This document shows positions 17,031 to 24,273 of a stretch of 49,469 nucleotides of DNA, in pieces; the stretch's first letter is position 1, and each line of letters begins with the position of its first letter. Source of the stretch: Megamonas sp. UBA1799 (GTDB lineage: Bacteria > Bacillota > Negativicutes > Selenomonadales > Selenomonadaceae); assembly GCA_002319815.1 (NCBI GenBank), contig DCFR01000039.1, positions 1-49,469 of the forward strand. Direction: 5' to 3'. Position numbers and translations under genes: made by a program. A model generated the notes under the pieces. It worked only from the letters and a program-made list of their open reading frames with translations. It did not search any database and was not told the DNA's origin.

Positions 17031-17112
17031 CAATCCACAGTTTATCCACAGCCCGTATACATTTTGTGCATAAAAAAGTGGATAACCCCGCCGATAAAGC
17101 AGATTATCCACT
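17031..17112. promoter_or_regulatory. Cluster of DnaA-box-like 9-mers
   Basis: Perfect TTATCCACA at 17042-17050; TTATCCACT (8/9) at 17104-17112 and, inverted, at 17077-17085; CAATCCACA (7/9) at 17031-17039. A further TTATCCACC at 16884-16892 coincides with the ribosome binding site of the kinase gene. The two TTATCCACT copies also form the stem of a likely terminator. DnaA binding is therefore possible but not proven. Confidence 0.4.
17071..17112 (-). terminator. Likely terminator of the lysine/ornithine decarboxylase gene
   Basis: On the minus strand a 9-base perfect stem (17104-17112 with 17077-17085), an 18-base loop and a six-T run. It lies 21 bases after the stop codon. The stem arms equal near-consensus DnaA boxes. 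Confidence 0.55.
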
Positions 17113-17132
17113 AAAATACCTGATTCTATTAC

Positions 17133-18302
17133 TTAACTGACGGCAGATGCAACCTTGTATACATGCTGCTGCGCTGGCTTCTCCTCTTCCCAGATGAGAA
17201 AAGGCGCCATGGCAAACCCATTGAACGTTGTTGCGCTGGCCGAAGTATAAGCGCCGCAGTTCGGCACCAGCAAACGATCGCCTAACTGCAGTTCCGGCAT
17301 CATCACATCACGACGCACAAAATCAATCGAATCACAGCTCGGTCCTACAAATGTAGCCGACCGCTTCTTGCCATGCTTAAACGACTCCAGCTCAAACGTC
17401 CAGTGATCAAAAATAACCCCGGAAAACGTTCCATACAGCCCCTCGTCCAGCACATACCATGTCTGCCCGGCCCGCTGCTTCGTTCCAATCACCGAAGTCA
17501 CCAGATTCACTGCAGTCCCGCACAGAAATCTTCCCGGCTCAGCCCAGATCTCTGTTTCCGGAAACAAACGGTCCAGCTGCCGGCCAATCGCCTGCATCAT
17601 GCCGGCTACATCCACCGACAGGCCCTCTGCCGACGGAATGGGGAACCCACCGCCGATATCCAGCATCGTAAGCGGCATACCAAGAGCTTCCGCCTCATCG
17701 AACAGACGCCGGCAAACCAGCAGAGCTTCCTCATAGGCCTCCGCTGCCAGCGACTGGCTGCCAACATGAAAACAGATTCCCTTTGCATGCAGACCCGCTT
17801 TCTCGGCCTGCTGCAAAAGAGACAGCGCCTCACCCGGCTCTACTCCGAACTTTGCGTTCAGATTCACCAGCGCCTTCTCATTCACCACCCGGATCCGCAC
17901 CAGCACATCCGCGCCCGGCACTGCCGCCGCCATCTTATCAATCTCACTGACATCATCAAAAGTAAACCGATTCACACCATACCTTGCGGCCAACTGAAGG
18001 CCCTGCTGGGTTTTGACCGGATTTGCATAAATCATACGGCTCCCGTCAATGCCCATTTCATGAAGACACTCCATCTCCCCCGCTGACGCTACATCAAAGC
18101 ACGCGCCCAGCGACGCCATTTTCTGCACAACCGGCTCCGCCGGATTTGACTTCATCGCATAAAACACATGCACCCGCGATAAGTTACGCTGCAGAAAATC
18201 GTAGTTCTCTTCGATCTTGTCCAAAGACGCCACTAAAAACGGCGTTGGATATTTATCCGCAAGATCATTCATTTCCTGTTCTGTGAGTCGAAAGCTCCTC
18301 AT
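17133..18302 (-). CDS. Lysine/ornithine decarboxylase, fold III (Selenomonas LDC type)
   Basis: 389 aa, close to the 393 aa of Selenomonas ruminantium LDC and to eukaryotic ornithine decarboxylases. PLP Lys51 in YAMKSNP, HVGSQ with His179, GGG at 217-219, EPGR at 255-258 and active-site Cys323-Asp324 in GPSCDS. Residues said to set lysine use in the Selenomonas enzyme are 44, 45, 46, 54 and 322; here they are Val, His, Val, Pro and Ser, so three of five agree as I recall them. In Negativicutes the product cadaverine or putrescine is linked to peptidoglycan and holds SLH outer-membrane proteins. The start has GGGAGAG upstream. It has its own promoter and terminator. Confidence 0.88.
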   Translation of the reverse strand: MRSFRLTEQEMNDLADKYPTPFLVASLDKIEENYDFLQRNLSRVHVFYAMKSNPAEPVVQKMASLGACFDVASAGEMECLHEMGIDGSRMIYANPVKTQQGLQLAARYGVNRFTFDDVSEIDKMAAAVPGADVLVRIRVVNEKALVNLNAKFGVEPGEALSLLQQAEKAGLHAKGICFHVGSQSLAAEAYEEALLVCRRLFDEAEALGMPLTMLDIGGGFPIPSAEGLSVDVAGMMQAIGRQLDRLFPETEIWAEPGRFLCGTAVNLVTSVIGTKQRAGQTWYVLDEGLYGTFSGVIFDHWTFELESFKHGKKRSATFVGPSCDSIDFVRRDVMMPELQLGDRLLVPNCGAYTSASATTFNGFAMAPFLIWEEEKPAQQHVYKVASAVS

Positions 18303-18320
18303 AACACTCTCCCATTCCTC

Positions 18321-18343
18321 AATGCCCTTCCGGCATTTTTTTT
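18321..18343 (+). terminator. Terminator-like hairpin in the decarboxylase leader, antisense
   Basis: Six-base stem (18321-18326 with 18332-18337), 5-base loop and T-run to 18343, read on the plus strand. No plus-strand gene precedes it, so it would act only on an antisense transcript. On the minus strand it is a hairpin just upstream of the ribosome binding site. Confidence 0.3.
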
Positions 18344-18365
18344 AGATAAACTATCTATCTCTTTT

Positions 18366-18383
18366 TTCGTATTGTAGTACGAA
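18366..18383. promoter_or_regulatory. Palindromic operator candidate over the decarboxylase -10 box
   Basis: TTCGTA, 6-base spacer, TACGAA: perfect 6-base arms. The spacer contains the -10 box (18371-18376), the usual place for a repressor. A second inverted repeat, TAGATA-AAC-TATCTA (18343-18357), lies just downstream. Confidence 0.55.
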
Positions 18384-18399
18384 TCACTGAATTTAGCAA
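18371..18399 (-). promoter_or_regulatory. Promoter of the lysine/ornithine decarboxylase gene
   Basis: -35 TTGCTA (18394-18399), 17-base spacer, -10 TACAAT (18371-18376), about 70 bases upstream of the start codon. The rest of the 325-base gap to the next gene (18400-18557) is T-rich on the plus strand and shows nothing else I can name. Confidence 0.6.
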
Positions 18400-18557
18400 G
18401 ACTATTTTAAAGATTATTTTTTATTTTTTTTTTCCAGTCTCTCCCCTTGTGGCATCAAGGCTTGCGGTACCTGCTATTCGCTTATTTTTTCATCGGTTTT
18501 TCATCTTTTTCTCCAGCCGCCGTTTCATTTTTCTTTTCTGTCTGATAATGAAATTAC

Positions 18558-18586
18558 TTGCTTTTATCGCCGATACACCTTACAAT
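18558..18586 (+). promoter_or_regulatory. Candidate promoter of the YgbA-family gene
   Basis: -35 TTGCTT (18558-18563), 17-base spacer, -10 TACAAT (18581-18586). An AT-only inverted stretch (ATATAT-AAA-ATATAT) follows just before the ribosome binding site. Confidence 0.45.
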
Positions 18587-18627
18587 TTAATTTGATATAT
18601 AAAATATATAGCAAGGGTGATCATATC

Positions 18628-19104
18628 ATGAGTTTCTTATCGAAAATCATACCAGAAAGATTCCGCCGTAAGAAAAAGCCTATTGAACTCAAAAATAATC
18701 TGCCGAAAGAAAAAGCCAACATCCGCAAATCTTTCGGCGTGTACTGCAATGCCCATCACGGCACCAGTGACGGCAAGCTGTGCCCGAAATGCACCGCACT
18801 GCTCGCAACGATTATGCCGAAAATGAACCGGTGTAAATACGGTCTTACCAAGCCAATCTGTGACCGCTGCGATTCAATGTGCTTCGGTCCGGAACATAAC
18901 AAGACCTTTATGACCATCATGACCGGTTCCCGCAAAGGCATGCTGGTGAAACATCCAATCATGACGGTCAAACACAAACTGGTTGCAATGGGTGTGGATT
19001 ACGCCAAAAATGAACAAAGCAAAAAAGCTACCGAAAAAATAACGGAAAAAAGAAAAGCGAAAATCGCCAAACGCAAGGCGCAAGAAAAAGCAAAAGAAGA
19101 ATAA
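18628..19104 (+). CDS. Nitrous-oxide-stimulated promoter (YgbA) family protein
   Basis: 158 aa with eight Cys/His motifs of the YgbA_NO family: YCNAHHG, LCPKC, RCKYGLTKPICDRC, MCFGP and GSRKGMLVKHP, in the family order. The pattern looks like a metal or Fe-S site. In enteric bacteria ygbA responds to nitric oxide; its molecular role is unknown to me. The last 30 residues are a Lys/Ala/Glu-rich charged helix. The ATG at 18628 has AAGGGTGA upstream; an in-frame ATG at 18592 has no such site. A single gene with its own promoter and a shared terminator. Confidence 0.85.
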   Translation: MSFLSKIIPERFRRKKKPIELKNNLPKEKANIRKSFGVYCNAHHGTSDGKLCPKCTALLATIMPKMNRCKYGLTKPICDRCDSMCFGPEHNKTFMTIMTGSRKGMLVKHPIMTVKHKLVAMGVDYAKNEQSKKATEKITEKRKAKIAKRKAQEKAKEE

Positions 19105-19112
19105 ACACCAAT

Positions 19113-19152
19113 AAAAAGGAACGGGCTGTTAAGGCAGCTCGTTCCTTTTTTA
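19113..19152. terminator. Bidirectional terminator between the YgbA-family gene and ndh
   Basis: A stem of about 13 bases (AAAGGAACG..GCTG with CAGC..CGTTCCTTT) with a 6-base loop and T-runs on both strands. It serves the two convergent genes. Confidence 0.85.
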
Positions 19153-19161
19153 TTGGCTTCG

Positions 19162-20421
19162 TCATTTTTCCTTGATATTCGTAATAATACGCCCCAGCCG
19201 AATGCCGGATACCAGATTCCAGAACCATTTCAACGCCACGGTAATATTCGTATAGACGCCCGCCAGCCGCATGAGATGGACAACCATCCAGGCGACCCAG
19301 GCAAAAAATCCTTTCATCTGCCAGCTGCCCATAGCTACAACCGCATGCCCGCGACAAATGGTCGCCATACTGCCGACATCCTTATAGCGGAAGGAAAGCA
19401 GCTGGGTATCCCCGCACAGCAATTTTTTGATATTAGCGGCGCATACCGCCGCCTGCTGCGTGGCCACCGGGGCAATCGTAGCCAATGGCCGGCCATCCTG
19501 AACAAAGCTCGCACAATCTCCCAGCGCAAAGATTTCCGGATATTCCTGAATCTGCAGCGTCGGACCGACAACGACGCGGCCTGACCGGTCCACGGCCGTC
19601 CCCAATTTAGCCAGCAGCGGCACGGCCTTGACTCCCGCTGCCCAGATTACGGTCCGTGTCGGGATCACACTGCCGTCTTTCAGTTTCAGATCAGCGCCGT
19701 CATAGTCCATAACCTGGGTATTAAGCCTCACATCCACGCAGCGTTCGCCGCTCAAAACCCGGATGGCTTCCGCCTGCAGAGGCGGCGGCATCATGGTCAG
19801 CACCTTATCCATTGCCTCAAACAGTTTGACGCTGACTTCGGCAAAATCCAGCTTATGAAACTCCTGACTCATAACGCCATAAACCAGCTCCGACAAAGCT
19901 CCCGCCGATTCAATTCCCGTAGGGCCGCCGCCAACGCAGACAAAAGTCAGCATCCGCCGCCGCTCTGCTTCATCCGCACACTTATTGGCACGCTCAAACA
20001 TATGGAGAACATGGTTACGTATAGCAATCGCCTCCTGCAGCGTTTTCATCCCATACGCATGTTTTTCCACCGACTGCAGCCCGAAAAAATTTGTCGTTGC
20101 GCCGGCAGCCAGAATAAGATAATCATAAGGAACTTCGCCATGATTCGTTAGTAAAACCCGGCGTTCCGGAGCAAACCCCTGTGCCTGCGCCATTAAGAAT
20201 TCAACATTATGGTTCTTCCGAAAAAACGCCCGAATGGGACAGGCAATCTCATTTTCCGCCAGCTCGGAAGTTGACACCTGATACAGCAGCGGCTGAAACA
20301 AATGAAAATTTTCCCGGTCAACGATTGTAATCTCCGCCTGCGTCCCGGCCAGCAGCTGCGCCGCTTTCAGACCGCCAAAACCGGCGCCGACAATAACGAT
20401 GCGTGGTCTTTTATCTGCCAT
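19162..20421 (-). CDS. ndh: Type II NADH dehydrogenase (NDH-2)
   Basis: 419 aa single-subunit flavoprotein on the inner face of the membrane; oxidises NADH and reduces quinone without pumping protons. FAD-binding VGAGFGGLKAA near 9-19, the second dinucleotide fold VCVGGGPTGIE, and the late IFALGDCA FAD motif. The C-terminal 60 residues hold hydrophobic, amphipathic stretches expected for membrane attachment. The ATG at 20421 follows GGGAGGGA; an upstream in-frame start at 20466 lies at the -10 box and is rejected. Suggests a quinone-linked respiratory chain in an otherwise fermentative-looking gene set. Confidence 0.93.
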   Translation of the reverse strand: MADKRPRIVIVGAGFGGLKAAQLLAGTQAEITIVDRENFHLFQPLLYQVSTSELAENEIACPIRAFFRKNHNVEFLMAQAQGFAPERRVLLTNHGEVPYDYLILAAGATTNFFGLQSVEKHAYGMKTLQEAIAIRNHVLHMFERANKCADEAERRRMLTFVCVGGGPTGIESAGALSELVYGVMSQEFHKLDFAEVSVKLFEAMDKVLTMMPPPLQAEAIRVLSGERCVDVRLNTQVMDYDGADLKLKDGSVIPTRTVIWAAGVKAVPLLAKLGTAVDRSGRVVVGPTLQIQEYPEIFALGDCASFVQDGRPLATIAPVATQQAAVCAANIKKLLCGDTQLLSFRYKDVGSMATICRGHAVVAMGSWQMKGFFAWVAWMVVHLMRLAGVYTNITVALKWFWNLVSGIRLGRIITNIKEK

Positions 20422-20466
20422 AATAGATATCCCTCCCAAAAAGAATGTGAAAAAATGCACAATCAC

Positions 20467-20495
20467 ATTATAATCAATTTGACAGCAAATTACAA
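20467..20495 (-). promoter_or_regulatory. Promoter of ndh
   Basis: -35 TTGTAA (20490-20495), 17-base spacer, consensus -10 TATAAT (20467-20472), 45 bases before the start. Confidence 0.65.
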
Positions 20496-20510
20496 TATGT
20501 TTTTTATAAA

Positions 20511-20560
20511 TACAGCTAGCGTTCCTACGGTATTAAAAAGCCATAGAAACGCTAGCTGCA
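20511..20560 (-). terminator. Long hairpin after the hexokinase gene
   Basis: 20-base arms (20511-20530, 20541-20560) with a 10-base loop. The three mismatches become G-U pairs on the minus strand but not on the plus strand, so the RNA is made from the minus strand. Only a weak U-tract follows (TTTATAAAAAA), so termination efficiency is uncertain. Confidence 0.55.
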
Positions 20561-20649
20561 TTGACCCAGAAATGAACTCTCCCTTGACACGCTGCTGATA
20601 CTTTCTTTGTTCATTCCCAAGCGCAAAAGTCAGGTTCCGTATAAATTTT

Positions 20650-21924
20650 TCATTTCTCCATACACATGGCTGCTGCCAGCGCCGCACCCAGCCCAGACCC
20701 GCCGGAAGCCAACCGCAGCTGCACTTTGCCCGCATCTTCCTCCAGCAATTCTGCCATCGCCTGCGTCAACGTCTCCTGTACCAGCGGCATTTTTTCATAA
20801 ACAGAACCGTCAATGGCGATCTGCTGTGGCACAATCGGGCCTGAACCGGCCTGATGCCAGAGAACGCCCGTATAAGCAGCAGCCACCAGACGAGCCGAAC
20901 GGCGAAGGATTGATGCCGCAAGCAGCTGTAAAGCAGCTGCTTCTGCCGCTGAAAAGGGTATGCCAACCACCCGCTGCAGTACTTTGGCTCCGGCCGTCGC
21001 ATCCGACAACAGCTCTGCCATATCCTGACTCGTAAACGATGACGGCAAAGGCCGGCCTTGAATATCTTCCATGGCCAAAGTAAAAAGTTCCCCCAGGTAA
21101 CGCCCTGAGACCATTTTTTCCAACCGCTGCCGTTCCGGTTTCTCCGAGGCCGCATCCAGCTGCAGATCATAAGTATTCGGTAGCAGCTTGGCGAAATTGC
21201 CTGACTCCATATTCAGAATCATCGCCGGCCGTTGTCCCCCATACGATTCCAGGTAGCAATTATTTTGCCCCGTCGCATAAATAGACCCGATATAGGTGTC
21301 GCCGCGTTCATAAGCCGCCGCCAAAAGTACGGCAACCGTATCATTGATAACCGCTGTCGGCTGCACATTGCCAATGCCCCGCCGCAAAAGCGCCTCCTGC
21401 AAAAACGCATTCACATATGCACCTTCAACACCGCTGGTGGCAAATTCCTTGGTCCAATGCAGCAGCCTGGCATCCCGCAGATCTTTCTGCGACGAGGGAA
21501 AAGAAAACGTATGGCCCAATCGGTACGGCGTCTGATGATCCCCGTCCAGCACAGCATCGACCTGCCCAGCAATGAAATCAAACAGCTCCGTCGCCGTAGC
21601 GCTGCTGCCAGTATAATCATATTGGCCAGGCACCCGCAGCGGCGCCGCCGCTTTGGCCAGCGTTGTAAAGCGTCCATGTCCCAGCAGCTGCAGCCGCAAA
21701 ACGCGCACATTGGTCCCGCCGAAATCAAGCGCCAGATATTCTCCCTGTTCTTCTCCCGTCGGCAGGCCAAGATAAGCCGGCAATAACGGCAGCGTCGATT
21801 CCGTATTCCCCTCAAGTCCCCGCTCGATATCATAACGAAAAGCCGCTGCGGCTGCCTGCAGCTCATCTGTATCTACCGTAAAAGCAGCGACTGCCGCTGC
21901 CAGTTTCTCTTCATTGAGACCCAT
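20650..21924 (-). CDS. Hexokinase of the eukaryotic type
   Basis: 424 aa. ATP-dependent phosphorylation of glucose and related hexoses. It carries hexokinase-family motifs rather than those of bacterial ROK or Glk glucokinases: LDFGGTNVRVL (phosphate 1), HTFSFPSSQ with a following HWTKEF (sugar site), INDTVAVL, IYATGQNNCYLE (phosphate 2 region), KMVSGRYLGEL and a C-terminal SGGSGLGAAL adenosine motif. The family NxEWGxF motif is NMESGNF here (Trp to Ser). The last gene of the seven-gene run, 31 bases after the glyoxalase-like gene. Feeds glucose-6-phosphate to the glycolytic genes of this window. Confidence 0.9.
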   Translation of the reverse strand: MGLNEEKLAAAVAAFTVDTDELQAAAAAFRYDIERGLEGNTESTLPLLPAYLGLPTGEEQGEYLALDFGGTNVRVLRLQLLGHGRFTTLAKAAAPLRVPGQYDYTGSSATATELFDFIAGQVDAVLDGDHQTPYRLGHTFSFPSSQKDLRDARLLHWTKEFATSGVEGAYVNAFLQEALLRRGIGNVQPTAVINDTVAVLLAAAYERGDTYIGSIYATGQNNCYLESYGGQRPAMILNMESGNFAKLLPNTYDLQLDAASEKPERQRLEKMVSGRYLGELFTLAMEDIQGRPLPSSFTSQDMAELLSDATAGAKVLQRVVGIPFSAAEAAALQLLAASILRRSARLVAAAYTGVLWHQAGSGPIVPQQIAIDGSVYEKMPLVQETLTQAMAELLEEDAGKVQLRLASGGSGLGAALAAAMCMEK

Positions 21925-21955
21925 TTTCTTCCCCTCTTATCTTACTAGATAAATT

Positions 21956-22333
21956 CTACCGGCGCGATGCATGATCCTGCGGCAAAATTTCCAGCCAATA
22001 ACCATCCGGATCACTGATAAAATAAATCCCCATCGCCTCATTTTCATAACAAATGCAATCCATTTGCTGATGCCGAACATGCGCTGCGGCAAAATCATCC
22101 ACGCCAAACGCCAGATGCACTTCATTATCCCCAAGATTATAAGGTTCGGTCCGGGCCTTGATCCAGGTAAGTTCCAGCTCATGCGCCGTCTGCTCATCCC
22201 CCAGATAGACCAGCGTAAAATCCGGCGTATCCATCCGCCGCAGTTCCACAAGGCCTAATGCCTTATCATAAAAATCCAGCGATTTTTTCAAATTAAGCAC
22301 ATTAAGATTATTATGCAAAAATTTAAACTTCAT
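21956..22333 (-). CDS. Glyoxalase I-like VOC protein
   Basis: 125 aa. Vicinal-oxygen-chelate fold with the four metal positions of lactoylglutathione lyase: His7 in FLHNN, Glu in ELELTW, His in NEVHLAF and Glu in YWLEILP. ELTW and NLGDNEVHLAF follow GloA closely, so detoxification of methylglyoxal (a glycolytic by-product) is the likely role, though the thiol cofactor is unknown in this lineage. The ATG at 22333 follows GAGGAGGAG. It lies 13 bases after the ABC-F gene and before the hexokinase, which fits a carbon-overflow context. Confidence 0.85.
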   Translation of the reverse strand: MKFKFLHNNLNVLNLKKSLDFYDKALGLVELRRMDTPDFTLVYLGDEQTAHELELTWIKARTEPYNLGDNEVHLAFGVDDFAAAHVRHQQMDCICYENEAMGIYFISDPDGYWLEILPQDHASRR

Positions 22334-22346
22334 GTTTTTCTCCTCC

Positions 22347-24248
22347 TCATTGCATTGTTTCCGCAATTCCCTCCAGATACGTCCAGCGTTCCATGAGTTG
22401 CTCCAGTTCCTGCGTAAGACGGCTTTCCTCCTGCGTCAGTTCTCCCAGCCTTGTATAATCGGCGGCATTCGCTGCCATCTGCTGCTGCACGACCCTGAGT
22501 TCCCCTTCTTTACTGGCAATCACGCCTTCGATTTCCGCATATTCCCTTTGTTCCCGGAAAGTGAACCGCAGTTTTTTAACAGCGGTTTTTTCGGCCGCCG
22601 GAGCCTTTTCGGCCGCCGGTTTTATTTTAGCGGCTGCTTTTTCTGTCTCAGCCCCATGCAGCTGCCCGGCCTGCCAGACAGACCAGCCGCCCGTATGCAT
22701 CTGCCAACCGCCGCTGCCATCCGGCGCAAACACCTTTGCCGCCAACCGGTCGACAAAGAAACGATCATGTGAAACAAATAAAATGGCCCCGGCAAAATCA
22801 TCCATAAAACTTTCCAGTACGGCCATCGTTTCCAGATCCAGATCATTGGTAGGCTCATCCAACAGTAAAACATTCGGTTCGCTCATCAGAATACGCAAAA
22901 GATAAAGCCGCCTTTTTTCCCCGCCGGACAAGTTTGCCACGGGAACCCATTGCAGATCCGCCGGAAACAAAAACCGTTCCATGAGCTGCGCCGCACTGAT
23001 TCGGCTGCCATCTGCCAGCGTTATATAGTGCGCATCTTCCTGAATATATTCGATCGCGCGCAGCCGCTCATCCAAAGGTACCGGTTCCTGCGTAAAATAT
23101 CCAATCTTCACCGTCTGTCCGATCGTCACCTCCCCGGCCGACGGCGTCAGCCGCCCGGCAACAAGATTGAGCAGCGTTGTTTTGCCGACGCCATTGGCAC
23201 CCAATATCGCCACCCGGTCCCGGCGCTGCACCGTATACGAAAAATCATGCACCAGTTCTCTGCCGCCGGCCGCATAGCTGACATTCTCCAGCTCAATCAC
23301 CGTCCGGCCCAGCCGGCTTCCGGCCAGCCCGATCTCTACACGGCCGCGGCTCAAATCCACATTCTGACTGCAAGCGGCTTCATAGCGCTCAATGCGGGCC
23401 CGCTGCTTAGTAGAACGCGCCTGCGCCCCGCGCCGCATCCAGGCGAGCTCTCGGCGCAAAAAGCTCTGCCGCTTGCGCTCGCCGGCTTCGTCCCGCTCCA
23501 TGCGCGCCGCTTTTTGCTCTAAAAAGGAACTATAATTTCCCGGATACAGATAGGTCTTTCCCCGGTCCAATTCCAGAATACGTCCAGCGGTATGATCAAG
23601 AAAATACCGGTCATGGGTTACCATGAGCAAGGCGCTCTTCTGCCGGGCCAGATACTCTTCCAGCCAAGTAATCGTCTCACTGTCAAGATGATTGGTTGGC
23701 TCATCCAGCAGCAGCAAATCCACCGGCTGAATCAGCGCTGCAGCCAGCGCCAATCGTTTTTTCCCGCCTCCTGATAAAGAGCCGGCCCGCGCAGAAAAAT
23801 CAGCCAGTCCCAGCTGCGTAAGCACCATCTTGGCCCGGCTTTCCAGCTGCCAGCCATCCAATGCATCAATACGAGCACTAAAACCAGCTAAACGTTTCGC
23901 GGTCACGGAATCGGTCGGATGCTGCATTGCTTCGGCTAAAGTCATTTCATAACCACGCAAAGCCTCCATCAGCGGACTTGTGCCCCGCAGGGCCTCCATC
24001 AGCACCGTATTGTCCGGTGCGACCTCCTTATCCTGCGCCAGATATTCCAGCCGCAGGCCGCGCATCGTTGTAATACTGCCCTCATCCGACGGTAAAAGAC
24101 CGGCAACCGTTTTCAAAAACGTTGATTTCCCGGTGCCGTTCACGCCGACAATACCAATTTTATCCCCCGCATCCACCGTCAGACTGACCGCTGAAAACAA
24201 GGTCTTCAGCCCATAACTTTTTGCCAGATTTTCAATCGTCAGAATCAC
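22347..24248 (-). CDS. ABC-F family ATPase (Uup/YfmR type)
   Basis: 633 aa with two ABC ATPase domains and no membrane segments. Domain 1: VGVNGTGKS, LSGGGKKRLAL, LLLDEPTNHLD; domain 2: LGANGVGKT, LSGGEKRRLYL, LLLDEPTNDLD. The interdomain linker contains RRGAQARSTKQRARIERYE, typical of Uup/YfmR. A charged linker and a C-terminal coiled coil (about 545-630) of the Uup type follow. Such proteins act on the ribosome E site or relieve stalled translation. The start is GTG with only a poor Shine-Dalgarno; coordinates at the 5' end are less sure. Confidence 0.9.
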   Translation of the reverse strand: MILTIENLAKSYGLKTLFSAVSLTVDAGDKIGIVGVNGTGKSTFLKTVAGLLPSDEGSITTMRGLRLEYLAQDKEVAPDNTVLMEALRGTSPLMEALRGYEMTLAEAMQHPTDSVTAKRLAGFSARIDALDGWQLESRAKMVLTQLGLADFSARAGSLSGGGKKRLALAAALIQPVDLLLLDEPTNHLDSETITWLEEYLARQKSALLMVTHDRYFLDHTAGRILELDRGKTYLYPGNYSSFLEQKAARMERDEAGERKRQSFLRRELAWMRRGAQARSTKQRARIERYEAACSQNVDLSRGRVEIGLAGSRLGRTVIELENVSYAAGGRELVHDFSYTVQRRDRVAILGANGVGKTTLLNLVAGRLTPSAGEVTIGQTVKIGYFTQEPVPLDERLRAIEYIQEDAHYITLADGSRISAAQLMERFLFPADLQWVPVANLSGGEKRRLYLLRILMSEPNVLLLDEPTNDLDLETMAVLESFMDDFAGAILFVSHDRFFVDRLAAKVFAPDGSGGWQMHTGGWSVWQAGQLHGAETEKAAAKIKPAAEKAPAAEKTAVKKLRFTFREQREYAEIEGVIASKEGELRVVQQQMAANAADYTRLGELTQEESRLTQELEQLMERWTYLEGIAETMQ

Positions 24249-24273
24249 ATTTATACCGTCCCATCCAATTCAC

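Noticed and set aside
16881..17132. Chromosomal origin of replication
   Set aside because: No dnaA or dnaN here, no strand switch of genes, and several of the boxes have other explanations.
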